64,000 nucleotides of DNA from Penicillus capitatus (lineage: Eukaryota; Chlorophyta), in NCBI GenBank assembly GCA_965649825.1, contig OZ287700.1, positions 992,001-1,056,000 on the forward strand, written 5' to 3'. A program made the position numbers and the translations under genes. The stretch's first letter is position 1; each line of letters starts with the position of its first letter. The notes under the pieces are model-generated. The model ran no database searches and was not told the origin of the DNA. It saw only the letters and a list, made by a program, of their open reading frames with translations. Positions 1 to 11,881 of this stretch are shown here, piece after piece.

Positions 1-3000
1 GGCGTGTGGCGGCTGGTGTCTGTGTCTTTGGTTTCTGATGTTGTTCTTCATGTGTTGCATCCTTGTTCTGGGAAGGATGGATGGATTTTGAAATGCAATC
101 AACGATTGCGGCGACAGTGGTTGGTGAGACGCCTGGATTTGCCGGAAAGGCTGGTTGTTGTTTGGATCGTTCATGGAAGCAATGAATGCAGCGGGTTCAG
201 GATCTGAGAGGAAGTGGCAGTCAGTCGTATTCGATCATTCCTGGAAGCGAGGCTTGTGTGATGTCCGGTTCTTGTGATGGGGAGGAAGATGTGCTGGATC
301 GGACTCAGAGTAGGTAGAGGACACCGAGATGTACGGTACCACTGGTTTGGTGGCTGTCATACTGGATGGCTCGGAGCGGAGGATGAGGCGGAGCTGGATC
401 TGTGATGTGGCGGACAACGTGCTGGACTGTTGAGTCGGTAGTGGACAGCGAGGTGTCCGGATTCGTGTGAGGTGGATGGAGTGCTGGATTGGTATCTTTT
501 CCTGGTGCAGAGGGCGAGGAGGTATCTTTCTGGTCTGCGAGGAGGTGGATTGATTGATGGACTGGTTTTCTGGAACATGAGGCGACATGCCAGATTCGCT
601 TACAGAGCACACACTACGACGCAGAAGAATTGTTGCAGTACTCGTTGATGAAATGAAAGCCAGCTTGACCGACGCAATGAGCAACAACAAGGTACAGAAA
701 GATGTATGCTTCTTTGCTCGTACCACATCTGCGTTTCAGAACAGACTACATGAAGAAGGCAGAGCATGTCGATCCGGTCACACCGGATCCTGTGGACAGG
801 TGGACTGAGTGATGGCCTGGTCCTTGGAGCAGAGGATGAAGTGGCTGGTGATCTGCAAGAAGTGGATTGTGTGTTGGATATGCCCATGCCCCAGAGCAGA
901 GGATGAAATCCTCTGTTATCTCCGACCGGGTAGATGAGGCAAGAATGAGCTTGACAGTCGTCATGTGCATCGGTAAGGTACAGCCGTACTTCCAACGCTG
1001 TCTAATGCCTGCATTTCAAGGACAGCTACTAAGAGGAGATCGAAGCATGTTCATCCACTCCGATGAGGTGATTTCATGGAATGTTCAGTAAAACAGCATC
1101 GCTATCTGACACGGTAAGGAGACACCCAGACGCAGTGAATACGTGACAGTGACAGCGATTTTTGTGCTGGAAGACTCGACTGCTGGCAGAGAGATCTGCT
1201 GAAGAAAAAAGACGCATCTCTGATGTACCGGACAAGAGATGCAGCTCGACTATCCGTTCTGCAAGGCTTATTGGCATCCTTTTTGATATTTCCTATCCGT
1301 CAGAGAATGTGTAAGGTCCCCGGAGCACGCCTTTCACTATGACATATCATGCTGAGAGCGTTCTTTTCTGCAGGAGGACTTTGTGAAGCGAGCCTGCAGC
1401 ACATACCGCAGTTTCCATCCTGTTGGACCCATTTGAACCAGTCCCGAACTTCAGTTGGATTGTGGATTCATCTTCGACATATGAGCATGTCCTTGACCAA
1501 ACGGCCCTTCGACATGAACAACAATGTAGAATCAACTCCCTCGAAATCCAAACTCGAATGGTAACCTGCAGGCTCCTGGTCTCCTATAGAATCGATGTGG
1601 GAGGCATGGCATTCTAGATGAGTGATTCTGAAGAAGGGAGGAATCATCCACAGCAGTCTGGCTGCATCTAGAAAGGATCTCTGGTCGAAAGTATTGTCAG
1701 AATCATGTCCTTTCCTGGAGATTCAGTCCATCTACTCATACGATGGTGGATTTGCAAACATGCGGTGATCATGACGGCAGAAGAGATGCAACGGAACAGA
1801 AACTCTGGATTCGACGACATCGTTGGGTCTTGATCATCACAGACCTTGACAGACAAGAAACCTGAACAATGACATCGAGTGGCAACATCCTCTATGTTGG
1901 AGAGGGAGAGATCTGGAACAGAATAATGAGAATGCTTGCATGACAGCAGTATCAGACAATGATGCATTCGTCAGTTGTTATTGGCTCTGAAGAAGACAGG
2001 ATTGCAATGGAGGAAGATCGGAGTTTGCCCTTTTGTTATCGGTCTACAGAATACCACGCTTGACGAGATGACAAGGGATCAGGTCGCATGCATTTCTTAT
2101 GCCTTTCACATGGAAAGAAGCTCTTGTTGGATGCAGACCAGCAGGGAGATCTAGAAGAAGTTTTGGTGCCTCGAGGGAACGTTAAACGTTCTTTGGGGCC
2201 ATTCAATGATGGCTTATGCATGAAATTGGAGCAGGGATCAGAGGGACCTGTTTGCTTTGACGAATAGTAAATCAATTGATTCCAGGTATGTTTGCTCTCT
2301 CCTCAGCGCAAAATGAGTCTACATTTCACAGGATCAATGCTGCATTGAAGAAGGATGAGCATGGAGTGAATGTTCGTCCGCAAGACCGAGTCTGAGTCGA
2401 ATAAACATCGACTATCTAAAGCATTTCACTTGCACAGAGGTACATCCTGTCAAAGGAAGATAAAAGCAGTTGGTAAAGGAGATTGCGTCCAGGCCTGACG
2501 AAAGAGGACATGTCAGGAGCGAGGAGTTAAAGGCAACATTTTGATGAGCCTTCGAGACACACTCTTGCAGGCAGTTCATCGAGTGGTTTTGGGGCCAGTT
2601 TCACTGACAACGGCATGATTTAGTCGAGAGAGCATTTCTGGCCTGCTGCATCAGCTTCCTCCAGAGCTCCACTGTTAGAATGGTGCGAAGACTGTGCTCC
2701 TGGAAGATGGACAAGCCGGACTTCTGAGGGTCAGCTTGGAAGCAGTTCATCCGAATCGTCCAGCGACTGACACTTGTGGATTCTCTTCTGGGATCCGACT
2801 CGGGCAACAGGAAGATTGTAAGAGTGAGAGTCACTCTTTCAGAAAGGAGTAGAAGCGACAATGATCTCTTCGGTAGGCCATAACGCACAAAAGGAATAAA
2901 ACTGACGTCATGGGGGACTCAGTGTCTTGACAGGCGGAAGAGGAACGGAGCACTCGGAAAGCACTCATTAAACAAAGAGATCTGGTCCATAAACCTGGAT

Positions 3001-3420
3001 GGACGCATTATCAGACGACGATGGTACATCTACAGGCAGCCAGTGGTTTTGCAGAAGACAAGGTGCGACATAGAGTAATGAGGGGTCCACCTTCTGCCAC
3101 GGCTACTGAATCTCCCTGGATCGGATTCAAAGACATCAGAGACTCTGCGTTTTGGCAGCTGCACTCTAGAGACACGAATAACAAGCCGGGTGGCAGGACT
3201 TCCAGGAACATGAAATCCCCGATGCTGGAATGGACATCAAATCCCTTCGACAGTCGATCCGTCCGAGTTACTACAGTTTAGCCATGATCCGGAAACCTCT
3301 TCGGCTTCGACAAAGTGGGCATGCACGCATCTCAGGTGTGTCTACAGTCCCCTTGGCACTGAGTGAGGATGCACCTGACAGAATCGGAGCGGCGCTGGAA
3401 AGGACGATCACGGCATGAAC
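1..3420 (+). other. Unresolved conserved stretch, copy A
   Basis: No gene can be assembled with confidence. Short plus-strand frames that look exon-like and are kept in copy B occur at 587-808 and 867-1091. They share a loose pattern (a VDE-rich segment, then an aliphatic run ending in a GKVQ/NKVQ-type splice-like site), so they may be duplicated exons of one gene. Splice-like signals conserved between copies occur near 1560-1600. Frames are interrupted every 50-250 bp, so this is either an intron-rich gene I cannot resolve or a decayed one. Confidence 0.3.
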
Positions 3421-4459
3421 ACTCCTTGACGCCAGACTAGACTTTGGATGAAACTGTGCTGTCTCTCTCCATCTCTTTCTCGGAAGAAGGACAGTCTACT
3501 CGTATCAACAAATGAATCAGTCGACAGAAAACGATGCTGAATCCAGTCTGACAGAGGACGACACATGGATGGAGATGGAAGACGATTTCCAGACGCGACA
3601 GTAAGGCACACTCCTGCAGACCAATCGCCGAATCAAAGCCCTGATGTTACAGGTCCGTCTCGACTGGCAGCTGCAGCACAGTCGTGGATCGTGATTTCTG
3701 AAAATGCTCCATCCACTTCTTCCGGAGCTTTGCATTATGGGTTTGCATCGTGTGCTTTTCGAATATGGACTGGACGAATCCTCAAGCTGCAGCTCGGAAG
3801 CAACCCCTCCATCCGAATGCTCGGCGGACATTCCAGATGTGCCTTTAACGCACAAATCTGGCCTCAATAGGTCGAGCAGGATGATGGACACTCTTCCACG
3901 GAGCAATAGAAGGGCCGATGCTCTCCTTTTCGCCCATGGTAAAGGAGGAAAGGCAGAATAGAATAGCTACGTGTCCGCCTCATCACCAACCTTCGTCAGT
4001 TAAAGAACTCTGCAAACTCGTCCATGCTCAAGGTCGTTTAATCAGGAGAGATGAGAAAGTTGAAAAGTGGCGGGTCCAGAAAGACAGCAGTCTACAGGAG
4101 CCTTTGTCGTAAAGAGGTTCTCTTCCTTAATTCTCTGAGCGCAGGAGTCGGACTGGATCGGGAACAGACACAACAGAGGTCCGATAACCTTTCAGCCATT
4201 GAACATTGTGGAGAACGCATTCGTCAGCTGCCGAAGACAGAGGGAAAGGCTTTCTTGGAGAATTTCGCGTCCTTCTCGTACTTCGAGACCAGCTCAATCT
4301 AGGATCACAGTTTCATTGCAATCGATGATCCACTCCACCCACACCCCCGGCAGCGGCAGCCGCTATCGTCAGGGAGGATGGCTGGGCGACAGGGAGAGCA
4401 GAGACCGTGACATTGGGCAGCCGCGTGATTCGGTCGATGACCTGAGGTAAGAGTCCTTT

Positions 4460-5029
4460 GGATCGGCATCCAGGGCCGTCTCTTCTGTCCCCTTTTCTCT
4501 CTCTTCCCCCCTGGATGCCCGTCTTCTTCGATCTGGGCAACGGAATCGGTGCTTCCTTTGCTTGTGATTCTTTCTGCTTCCTTTGCTTCCAGTTTTGTTT
4601 GATTCTCCATCTTTTTGAGTTCGCGTTGTGTGATAAGCTAAACTTCCTCCCAGCGATGCTTGCCTTCTATCTTTAAAATTTTTTACCTTGCTTGACCTCC
4701 TTCTTGTGTTTTCCTGTCTGATTTGCGCATGCCTGGCGGTCTGTCATTGTTTCATTTTTGGTCTATTCTACTTTGTGTGATCTTTCAATCTTTTTTATAT
4801 TGGCCACCGATTCTGTTGCCCCCTGACTGCATGTTTTTTCTCTGTTCTGTACGCCTTTTTCTTTCTCTTCGTACTGTATAACCTGACATTTACTGTGAAA
4901 CGTTCACGTGTCTGTTCTCGTGTCTTTCTTATCCATGTTTCCTCTCTCTCTGTTTGTTGTTCGTTCATTGTGTGTACTTGGTCCCTTTTTGGACCTCCTG
5001 CCTGCATGTCCGCGCAGCGCGTCGGATCC
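4460..5029 (+). repeat. Intron-like repeat element, type 1, copy A
   Basis: The element begins with GGATCGGCATCCAGG just inside a GTAAGA donor and ends with a cgcag acceptor followed by CGCGTCGGATCC. The body is strongly pyrimidine-rich on the plus strand. Near its 5' end GGCATCCAGG and CCTGGATGCC form an inverted pair about 50 bp apart. The same two ends flank 5435-5926, although the bodies differ, so both look like members of one element family sitting in or acting as introns. Confidence 0.6.
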
Positions 5030-5434
5030 AGAGGACGGTTCCAGGGATGATTCGCCGATCACACTGGGGAATTCTTACTCTTCCCAGGGCCGCATTTCGG
5101 GAGAGGTCACTGGTGCTCTGCCAGGTTTCAATGTGCGGCGCCGCTAGCCAGAGGTATGCTCCGATATCACAAATGTCACACATACCTCACTTTAATCTTT
5201 CTTGCAGATGGGGGTCTGATGATGAATCCAGACGAGAGGCCTACAGAAAACGATCTCTGGCAACATTCACCATAGAGGTAACCCAATCCAGATATCTTTG
5301 TTTGCATTCGGCTGCAGCGATATCCTTAGGAGGATTGCCGGGCACGCAAGAACTGGATAGCAGATGATCTGCTTGGACGTCCACAGTGGAGTGGCAAAGA
5401 CTCGGAGTGCGGCTGTGTTCCGGCGATGGCTTTC

Positions 5435-5926
5435 GGATCGGCATCCAGGCCGTCTTTTTTCTATGTTTCTTTTTTTTCTCTCTTTCCCCTGGATGCCTGT
5501 TTTCCTCGTTATGTCACGGAGCCTCTCTTTTGTTTTTCATGTGTGATATGTGCCCGTCTCTTTGTTTGCTGTGTTTTTTCTTTGAGCTCATTTCCCGAGC
5601 TTGCATCATTATGTTTTCCTCTGAACGCCTGTCTGAGTTTCTTGCACCCGTTTCTGCGAGTTTTTGTTACCTTGCGGCTCTTTCTGAGTCTGCTTTCTTG
5701 TCCGAATGAATCTCATTCTATTCCTATTCTCTGTCTTCTGTCTGAACCTGCGCTGTCTCTTATTGAATTTGTGAGAAATCTTTCATTTTTTCTGTCTGTG
5801 TCTCTCTGTTTTACGTCTTATGTGTTTCTGCTTCTTGTAAGTTTTCTCGTTTTGCATTCTGTTTTTCAATTACTGGTCCCTTCTTGGACCATCCCCAACT
5901 GCATGTCCGCGCAGCGCGTCGGATCC
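5435..5926 (+). repeat. Intron-like repeat element, type 2, copy A
   Basis: Same ends as the element at 4460-5029: GGATCGGCATCCAGG at the 5' side, a cgcag acceptor-like end followed by CGCGTCGGATCC at the 3' side, and the internal inverted pair ggcatccagg/cctggatgcc. The body is T/C-rich. The segment between the two elements contains exon-like frames, so the two elements interrupt the same gene. Confidence 0.6.
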
Positions 5927-6284
5927 GAAAGCCGCACTGGACACAATTTAGCCCACTCACCCTCTCAAAACTCTCCCACACTCCCTGTGCGGATGTCACG
6001 TTGACGTGCCACTGGCACAGGCCTCCTTTGTTGCAGCGAGCTCTTCACTATCCATCGAGTAAGTTTACTTCCTACCAATCGATGGTTCTCAATTCTCGTA
6101 TGCAGGAGAGACTACTAAAGGCACCAGTGGAGATGCACTGGACGACGATTTGGAGTTCTTTACATCAGCGATTCCGTGGCCTGTTTTTTGCTTTTCGATT
6201 TTCCTGAGGACTTCGTGGACACTGTGCGCTGTACCATCTATTTCTGTGCACTTTGGTAGAGATACAGCATGGGCTTTGATCTAA

Positions 6285-7114
6285 GAAGAACCTTAATAAG
6301 TCTGCGCCCTCCCAGGATCTATTTACTCAGAGGATTTTGTCCATGCCAATGTTTGGTCGTGTCTGTGTAGTTTCCACTTTGTTGTGATGATTATGTACTA
6401 GACGCGCTGTGGAAGAGCAGTGAATAGAATGATGACTTCGACTGTGGCGAACGCCAATGAGGATCACTGTGAAGACCTTGTGAACTCTTCTATGCTATGT
6501 TCATGGCACCTGCACACATCTCTGTTCCGGGAACAATTCCGCTTGTCAAAGAATGAGGACAGTGGCTCTTCCGAACACTGAATGAGGATGGAGCTTTTTA
6601 TGCATGAATGTTAACAGATCCGCCGTTTAACTTACTACTTATTGCTCATTGCAAATGCGAGTACCAAAGCTGTTTTCGAGGCTACAGTAGACGGCGGGGT
6701 ATCGAGATGATTGAATCGCCATGGGAGAAATAACCACATCTTACATGCCAATGCGGAAGAGACAATCTAGCGCCTGTGGCCACAAAAAGGCGGAACGAGG
6801 CAAGGGACGTTCGAATTGGTTTCTAGGTGTAGCCGAGGTGTGATGCGACCAGCCATCACTGTCGCAGGTCAAGATGCTTGCTTGCAAATGCTCACCATAC
6901 TCTCGCCAGTGATGGCAATCTCGACAATCGTCTTGTTCATCTCCATCTTTGCCGAAACACGGCTTGACATTAGGATACTAGGACTGTTGTGCATTGACAG
7001 AATGCTGAAGCATGTTTACGCACTCTTCACAGCTCTCAGTCTACTACAACCAATTTCAATCACTCATGTTATATCCAACGTCTCTTAGTCGTACCCTCAA
7101 TTGGTAACACCTCT
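6285..7114. other. Gap without an assigned gene, copy A
   Basis: About 830 bp between the convergent ends of two genes. A hydrophobic plus-strand frame at 6816-7088 is partly shared with copy B (42114-42344), but its two ends differ between the copies and there is no good start. Nothing else is recognised. Confidence 0.5.
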
Positions 7115-8188
7115 TCAGACTTTTGCGTTTTGTAAGGTCGGGCGTATAAGATTCTTTGAAGGCGCTTTCCCTGACCCACGGTGACCTGAACGGAGGGCCA
7201 GTGGAGTCGACGTGCCAAAGATCGCGTCAGTTGCCCCAGTCGGAGTTCTTCTCATCCCGACATTTCTTCCTACTTTCGCCATCAGCGTACGCGCCGTGTA
7301 TTTCTTCGACAGCGTAGGCAACGTTCTCTTTGGCAGAGTCCGACTGGCCGTCAAGCGTTGGACGCTGTCGCGTTCGTCCAGAGCACTCTTAACATCCCTC
7401 GTTCCATCGATTATTCTGGAAGGTGCATAGCTTGTGTCGGATGCCAGTTCTTTGCCCTTGGAGGCGAGATCTGCCTCCGGCTTTATCTTCTTCTTGTTTG
7501 TGAGAGGTCTGGTCTTGACTTCATCGCACTCCGATCCTGATTTCTTGATCTGCTTTCACAGCAGACAATAAAAGAAGCGGTCAATGGGAACGCGATGACC
7601 ACCTGTTGTTGTAGATCCTCCTGCTCCGTGCGCATGCCATCGTCCTGCGGTTCGAGTTCCTGCTTCTGCCAAGCCAGGAACTCCGCGTCTGCAACGGTGA
7701 CCTCCATCCGAAGGACTGCGTCTGCGACCTCCTTCTCCTACGCAAATTCCACTGTCGATCGGAGCCCATTTGGTAAGGCCGCGTACCGTCACTGCGAGTT
7801 CGGCCTTTCTCTTGGCCAGTTGCGCGTTGACGCCTACTAGCTCAGTCCTTGCCTCGGCGATCTGCTCGCGCAGGTCAGTGAGAACGTCCTTCGTTGCATC
7901 AAGGACATGTGCGGCTGCGAGCTCTCCGTACTTCACGATTCCCACACCGTCGATCACCTCCGCCAACGGACACGCTCAGTCAAGAACGCTTTGGCGGCGG
8001 ACCTACCCCTTCTGTCGAGTTGTTTCCCAGGTAACTTGTTTTCAGTGCCACACCATCCAGGGCCTGCGGCCACACGGATCTGTGTGGAAAACCGGATGGC
8101 AGGCGGTTGCTTTAGAAATCCAGATCGACATTGTGCGCAAGAAGTTGCAGAGTGACATCGCTTGCACAACTTCGTTCAGCTTGTCCAT
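7115..8188 (-). CDS. Coiled-coil protein of unknown function, copy A
   Basis: The minus-strand exons 7787-7966, 7603-7737 and 7115-7549 join in phase across introns of 49 nt (7738-7786) and 53 nt (7550-7602). They encode a helical, charged, probably coiled-coil segment (runs such as DLREQIAEARTELV and EKEVADAVLRMEV) followed by a basic tail. The first listed exon has no ATG of its own; the nearest good start is ATG at 8188, joined through two more short introns, which is tentative. The tail frame is supported by the copies: AGA in A and CGG in B both encode Arg, a double synonymous change. No known family is recognised. It lies tail to tail with the upstream plus-strand gene. Confidence 0.6.
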
Positions 8189-8559
8189 GATCTATCTCTT
8201 CGCGAAGAAGCGAGCGCAATAGCACAAGAACAAACCTCGATTGACGCATTCGAATGCGCTCGTCGGAATCTATCCTTACTCTCGATGTGACATTCTACGT
8301 AGACGTGAGTGACGTTTCTGGTGGTAGTACGCAAGTTCCGGCGCCGACAAGCCAGTGAAGGTTCCCCTTCTTGATTTGTCGAGAGATCGAAACAATCGCC
8401 CCCGTTTGAATCGAAAGCAGATCGCAGACGAGTATTGCCATCATCGTCTCGACTGTCGTGTCTACAGGTATGTTTTCTCCTGACGACGTTTCGCATCGCT
8501 GAGGAAGTTACCGAAAAAAATAGTAACACACCGCTGTCCACCGATCTTCCCTCCCTTCA

Positions 8560-8933
8560 ACGACGCGCCGATCAATTGTTTACACGTCAGCAGAAGTTAG
8601 ATTTCATCTTGCTCGATCGCGAGGAGCTACGCTGTGCAAGGTAAGCAGAGGTTTGTCGACCACGATAGCAGATCGATCTGCTCGATCTGCTCGATCAGAT
8701 GTCTGTAGACCATTTCAGGTTTCGGTGCACTCACTATTTACTGCTGACAAAGGTATGAAATGCTCTGCGATCTATCACTCAGATCATCGATCTTGAGATA
8801 CCATGTGTGTTCTGCTCCATATCTCCATGTCTATTACTTTCGCAGTCGGTTCTATTGAATGCCCTTCTCTCTAAGCTACGGCAGCTGATCGAGATTTCTA
8901 GGAAATGTGTGTCACGTCCACCACGACACCGAG
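8560..8933 (+). other. Putative exons of an unresolved plus-strand transcript, copy A
   Basis: Three segments with good splice sites join in phase: a frame ending at 8640 before GTAAGC, 8719-8752, and 8846-8933 before GTAAGT. The joined peptide is basic and helical and has no recognised domain. The beginning is not found, and a one-base length difference from copy B just upstream shows the frame does not extend far to the left. It could be the 5' part of the following Nudix gene or a separate small gene. Confidence 0.35.
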
Positions 8934-9428
8934 GTAAGTGACGAAGGCAGCCACGTTTGCAACACCATCGTCGATGAGCAGCAAGACGAATGCAGTCATA
9001 TATAGCATTCAGTCAGTGCGTATCTGTCAGAGGCCCTGCCTCGAGACAACCGCTGTCAGTGAACTTTCCACCCGTCAAAACTCGCAAAGAGAGCGATCCA
9101 TTTCTACCAGAACATTTCTTCGTGCTCAGTAGAGCGATGTGCCCAACAGCGGTGAAGGTGATGTTCTGGGGCCCTTCTGTGCATCTTTCCTTGCCATCCG
9201 CCTTTTAGAGCAATATATGGTGGACAAGGGCTTCCGCCTGATAACATGTTGCTCTCACGTCATTTCACTGCCACGACCCTTCTCAAAGAATCCCTGCGAC
9301 GATCGCTAGTTGAACGCGTTCCGTTGTGTCCTTGGCGATCGAGTCAAACGACCCGACGCACTGCGCTGAGGGACGGCCACCTGTCCTCCCGTTTCGTCAA
9401 CGAAAGGTCTAGCCGTGACGAGGCAGCC

Positions 9429-11012
9429 ATGTTTTACTCGGAGCTTCAGCTGGACCGAGCAAGTCATCTCAGGTATTCGAATCGCAGAGACACGCAATGT
9501 CTCAGATGGGGGATGCTTTTTAGGAAGCAACCGAAGGCCTTGGCTCAACTTGCGGCTGCATCGGATGCAAAACTCATTCCGTGGAAGAAGGCTCAGTGTC
9601 TCTTCGTCGAAGAATCGGAGCGTTATACACCCGTATTCCTCACTCCCTTCTCACACTACGAGAAATATCTCGACGCTGCGGTCGGACATCTCTTCGTAGG
9701 TTTCGAACCCGATTCTGAGACGCCCATCTTCGCGGGTACATCTACAGAAGACGTCCGTCAACTGACGAGCAGATCTGTGTGGTAGGTTGCATTGCGGATA
9801 GCGATGCGTTCGCCTCGCAGATTGAGAAGGGCGAGTGGCTTCCCTTAGTGTCCATTGGCTGCAGAATCGACAGACACTATGCAGCACTGCTGGCCACTGT
9901 GAATGGAATGATGGAGTGGCACATGCGCCATCTCTTCTGTGGCATCACAGGAACTGAAACCCTTTCGATTTCTGGTGGCTACGCGCGCCAGTCTCAAACA
10001 ACAGAGGACGTGATGTTCCCCCGCATCGATCCAGCCATCATCTGTCTGGTGACGCAGGGAGAGTACTGCCTGCTTGGCAAAAAACTGTCATGGAAGAATT
10101 CAAAGAGGTGGGTCCTCGCACTTCAGGTCCTGCCGCGATCCGTTCGAGGAACGGGTCAATAGGTACTCTATGCTTGCCGGATATCTGGAGGTGGGCGAGA
10201 CCTTGGAACAAGCTGCCGTTCGTGAAGTCTTTGAAGAATCAGGCGTCAAGGTTCGCCTCCCTCGCTGTCGGCCGCAGCTGCATTTTGCAACGGCGTAGAT
10301 CGATGTGGAGTCTTTGGAGTACATAAGCAGTCAGCCATGGCCCTTTCCCCAGTCTCTAATGGTCGGATATATTGCCTCCCTGCCGACGCGGACAGATGCA
10401 TCAGCGACCCTACAGGAAGAAGCCGAGCAAGCGGCATCGGAGTCGGGAATCAGAAAAGATGAACTAGATCATTACCTGGGTGCTACACTGCCCAAGCCTG
10501 TTCCGGAGCCAGAAGAGATGGCAGACGTCCGATGGTTTCATTATCGCTACATGAAGGAAGCCCTTTCAGACCCAGGCACCGGATTCCAGATGCCGGGCAG
10601 CAATGCTATCGCCAATCAGATCACCATGAAATGGATGGCCAGGATCGAGTCGGAGCACGTCGAGTGGCCGGGAGATCACTTCCAGGATGTCCAGATCGAC
10701 GAAGGGCGATTCAAGTATATTCTTGCACGCCTGGAACAGGGCGATCAGTCGAAAATCGTCGTCCGAGGAAAGAAAGACCGTTCCTATCACACAAATATCT
10801 TTGAGGAGCTCAAGTTCGAGGCAGACGCCGTTGGATTGGAGGTCACTCCTCTCGGAGGTGGACGGATCGAGCACGACATCGCAGCGGAAGATATTTCGAT
10901 CTACGGATACTCCTCGGCCTTCGGTGCGGCTGTCCATCACGTTGCAGCCGTTCTATGTCGGCGTAATTATCCTTTCTACAAGAGAATTCACATATCGTAC
11001 AAGGGATACTAG
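9429..11012 (+). CDS. NudC-type NADH pyrophosphatase fused to a PHPT1 (Janus) domain, copy A
   Basis: Exons 9429-9472, 9524-9695, 9773-10107, 10163-10250 and 10299-11012 join in phase to about 450 residues; the intron 9696-9772 is the least certain. Residues 1-330 follow NUDT12/NudC enzymes, which hydrolyse NADH or remove NAD caps from RNA: an LDRASHLR-type N-terminal motif, the Nudix box [20 protein letters not shown], and the NudC signature SQPWPFPQS. The zinc ribbon is degenerate: FCGITG keeps one cysteine of the usual four. The same uninterrupted last exon continues into a domain like 14 kDa phosphohistidine phosphatase, with [10 protein letters not shown], the [10 protein letters not shown] segment holding the catalytic-type His, LGGGRIEH and IYGYSSAFG. 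The start is chosen because frames upstream of this ATG diverge between the copies. Confidence 0.85.
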
Positions 11013-11147
11013 ATACTGGCTCCGTATGATTTCTTTGAAAGTGTAAACGTGTGCCATCGAAAGTTCAGACAGAGCGTTCTTTCTTCTTTTAAGATCAGAG
11101 CGTTCACATACGTATGAAGATCGAAACGATGATGCGAAGATCATCGA

Positions 11148-11490
11148 TCAACGGCGGTCATTGCAGAAGAGGGAGTCGAGAGGTTTGATCTGACGTTCGA
11201 TCGACATCGATCAACGGCGGTCGTCGTGCAAAAGATGGAATCGAGAGGTTTGATCTGACGTACATCGATCGACATCGATCAACGGCGGTCGTCGTGCAAA
11301 AGATGGAATCGAGAGGTTTGATCTGACGTACATCGATCGACATCGATCAACGGCGGTCGTCGTGTACAGAACAGATAGTAGTCGATAAGTAAGACATCGG
11401 AAAATCGATCGATCGATCGATCAATTGCAGCCGTCGTGCAGAAGAGGGAGTCGAGAAGTTTGACATGACAAACATCGATCAATCGTCGAT
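11148..11490 (+). repeat. Tandem repeat array with ~68 bp units
   Basis: Units starting with ATCAACGGCGGTC begin at 11148, 11210, 11278 and 11346. The two middle units are 68 bp and nearly identical; the first is 62 bp. A diverged fifth unit follows after a short GATC-rich run ((ATCG)n at about 11405-11424). Copy B has only one degenerate unit at the matching place (about 46380-46500), so the array grew in A or shrank in B. It sits between the Nudix gene and the 3' end of the membrane-protein pseudogene. Confidence 0.9.
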
Positions 11491-11881
11491 GGATCTATTC
11501 GTTTCCTCATCCTATAGAAACAACCAGATCGGCAGAGTATATAAATGGTACTCGAAATTTTAGCCGAGTCCCATCGAAAACGTTCGCATAGACGCAACAA
11601 CGAAACGTTCTTTCTTTCACAGCAAGGTAATCATATATCGTAATATACGTCGGAGAAACACCAAACAAGCTGTTCGAAGACCTTAGAACATATTCTCAAT
11701 TTCCATCCCCTGCCTTTGCGGCTCAATCGGATAGGATGCTTCAAGAGGTGATCAACACATGTCTTTTCCTGTGAACAAGACCTCAGCCCGTCTCTACCAT
11801 GTCGCCTTTTCGTGCTCGAGTCAGCAAGAATTCCCTGATGCGTTCCACCACACTGCAGATGTAGGAGTGGCCACACATCGG

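Larger units (their letters stand above)
3512..6284 (+). pseudogene. Gene of unknown function with two repeat-like introns, copy A
   Basis: The likely start is the ATG at 3512, which opens an acidic N-terminus (about 30 residues, rich in E, D, S, T) ending at a GTAAGG donor at 3602. A Ser/Pro-rich frame at 3704-3957 and exons near 5030-5140, 5209-5278 and 6101-6284 follow. The last exon encodes a Thr/Asp-rich stretch and one hydrophobic segment, ending at TAA 6282-6284. Its frame is conserved in copy B. The exons are separated by two ~0.5 kb pyrimidine-rich intron-like elements. TAG at 3958 stands where copy B reads CAG, so copy A may be inactive unless splicing skips it. No family is recognised and the full exon set is not resolved. 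Confidence 0.4.

Noticed and set aside
3602-3653. A 19-nt intron (GTAAGG...CTGCAG) in the gene at 3512
   Set aside because: Removing it leads to an early stop. The 52-nt version also stops soon, so this join is left open.
7227-7400. Alternative acidic C-terminus of the coiled-coil gene through a 20-nt intron or frameshift
   Set aside because: The AGA/CGG difference between copies is synonymous in the unspliced frame but would change two residues in the alternative frame.
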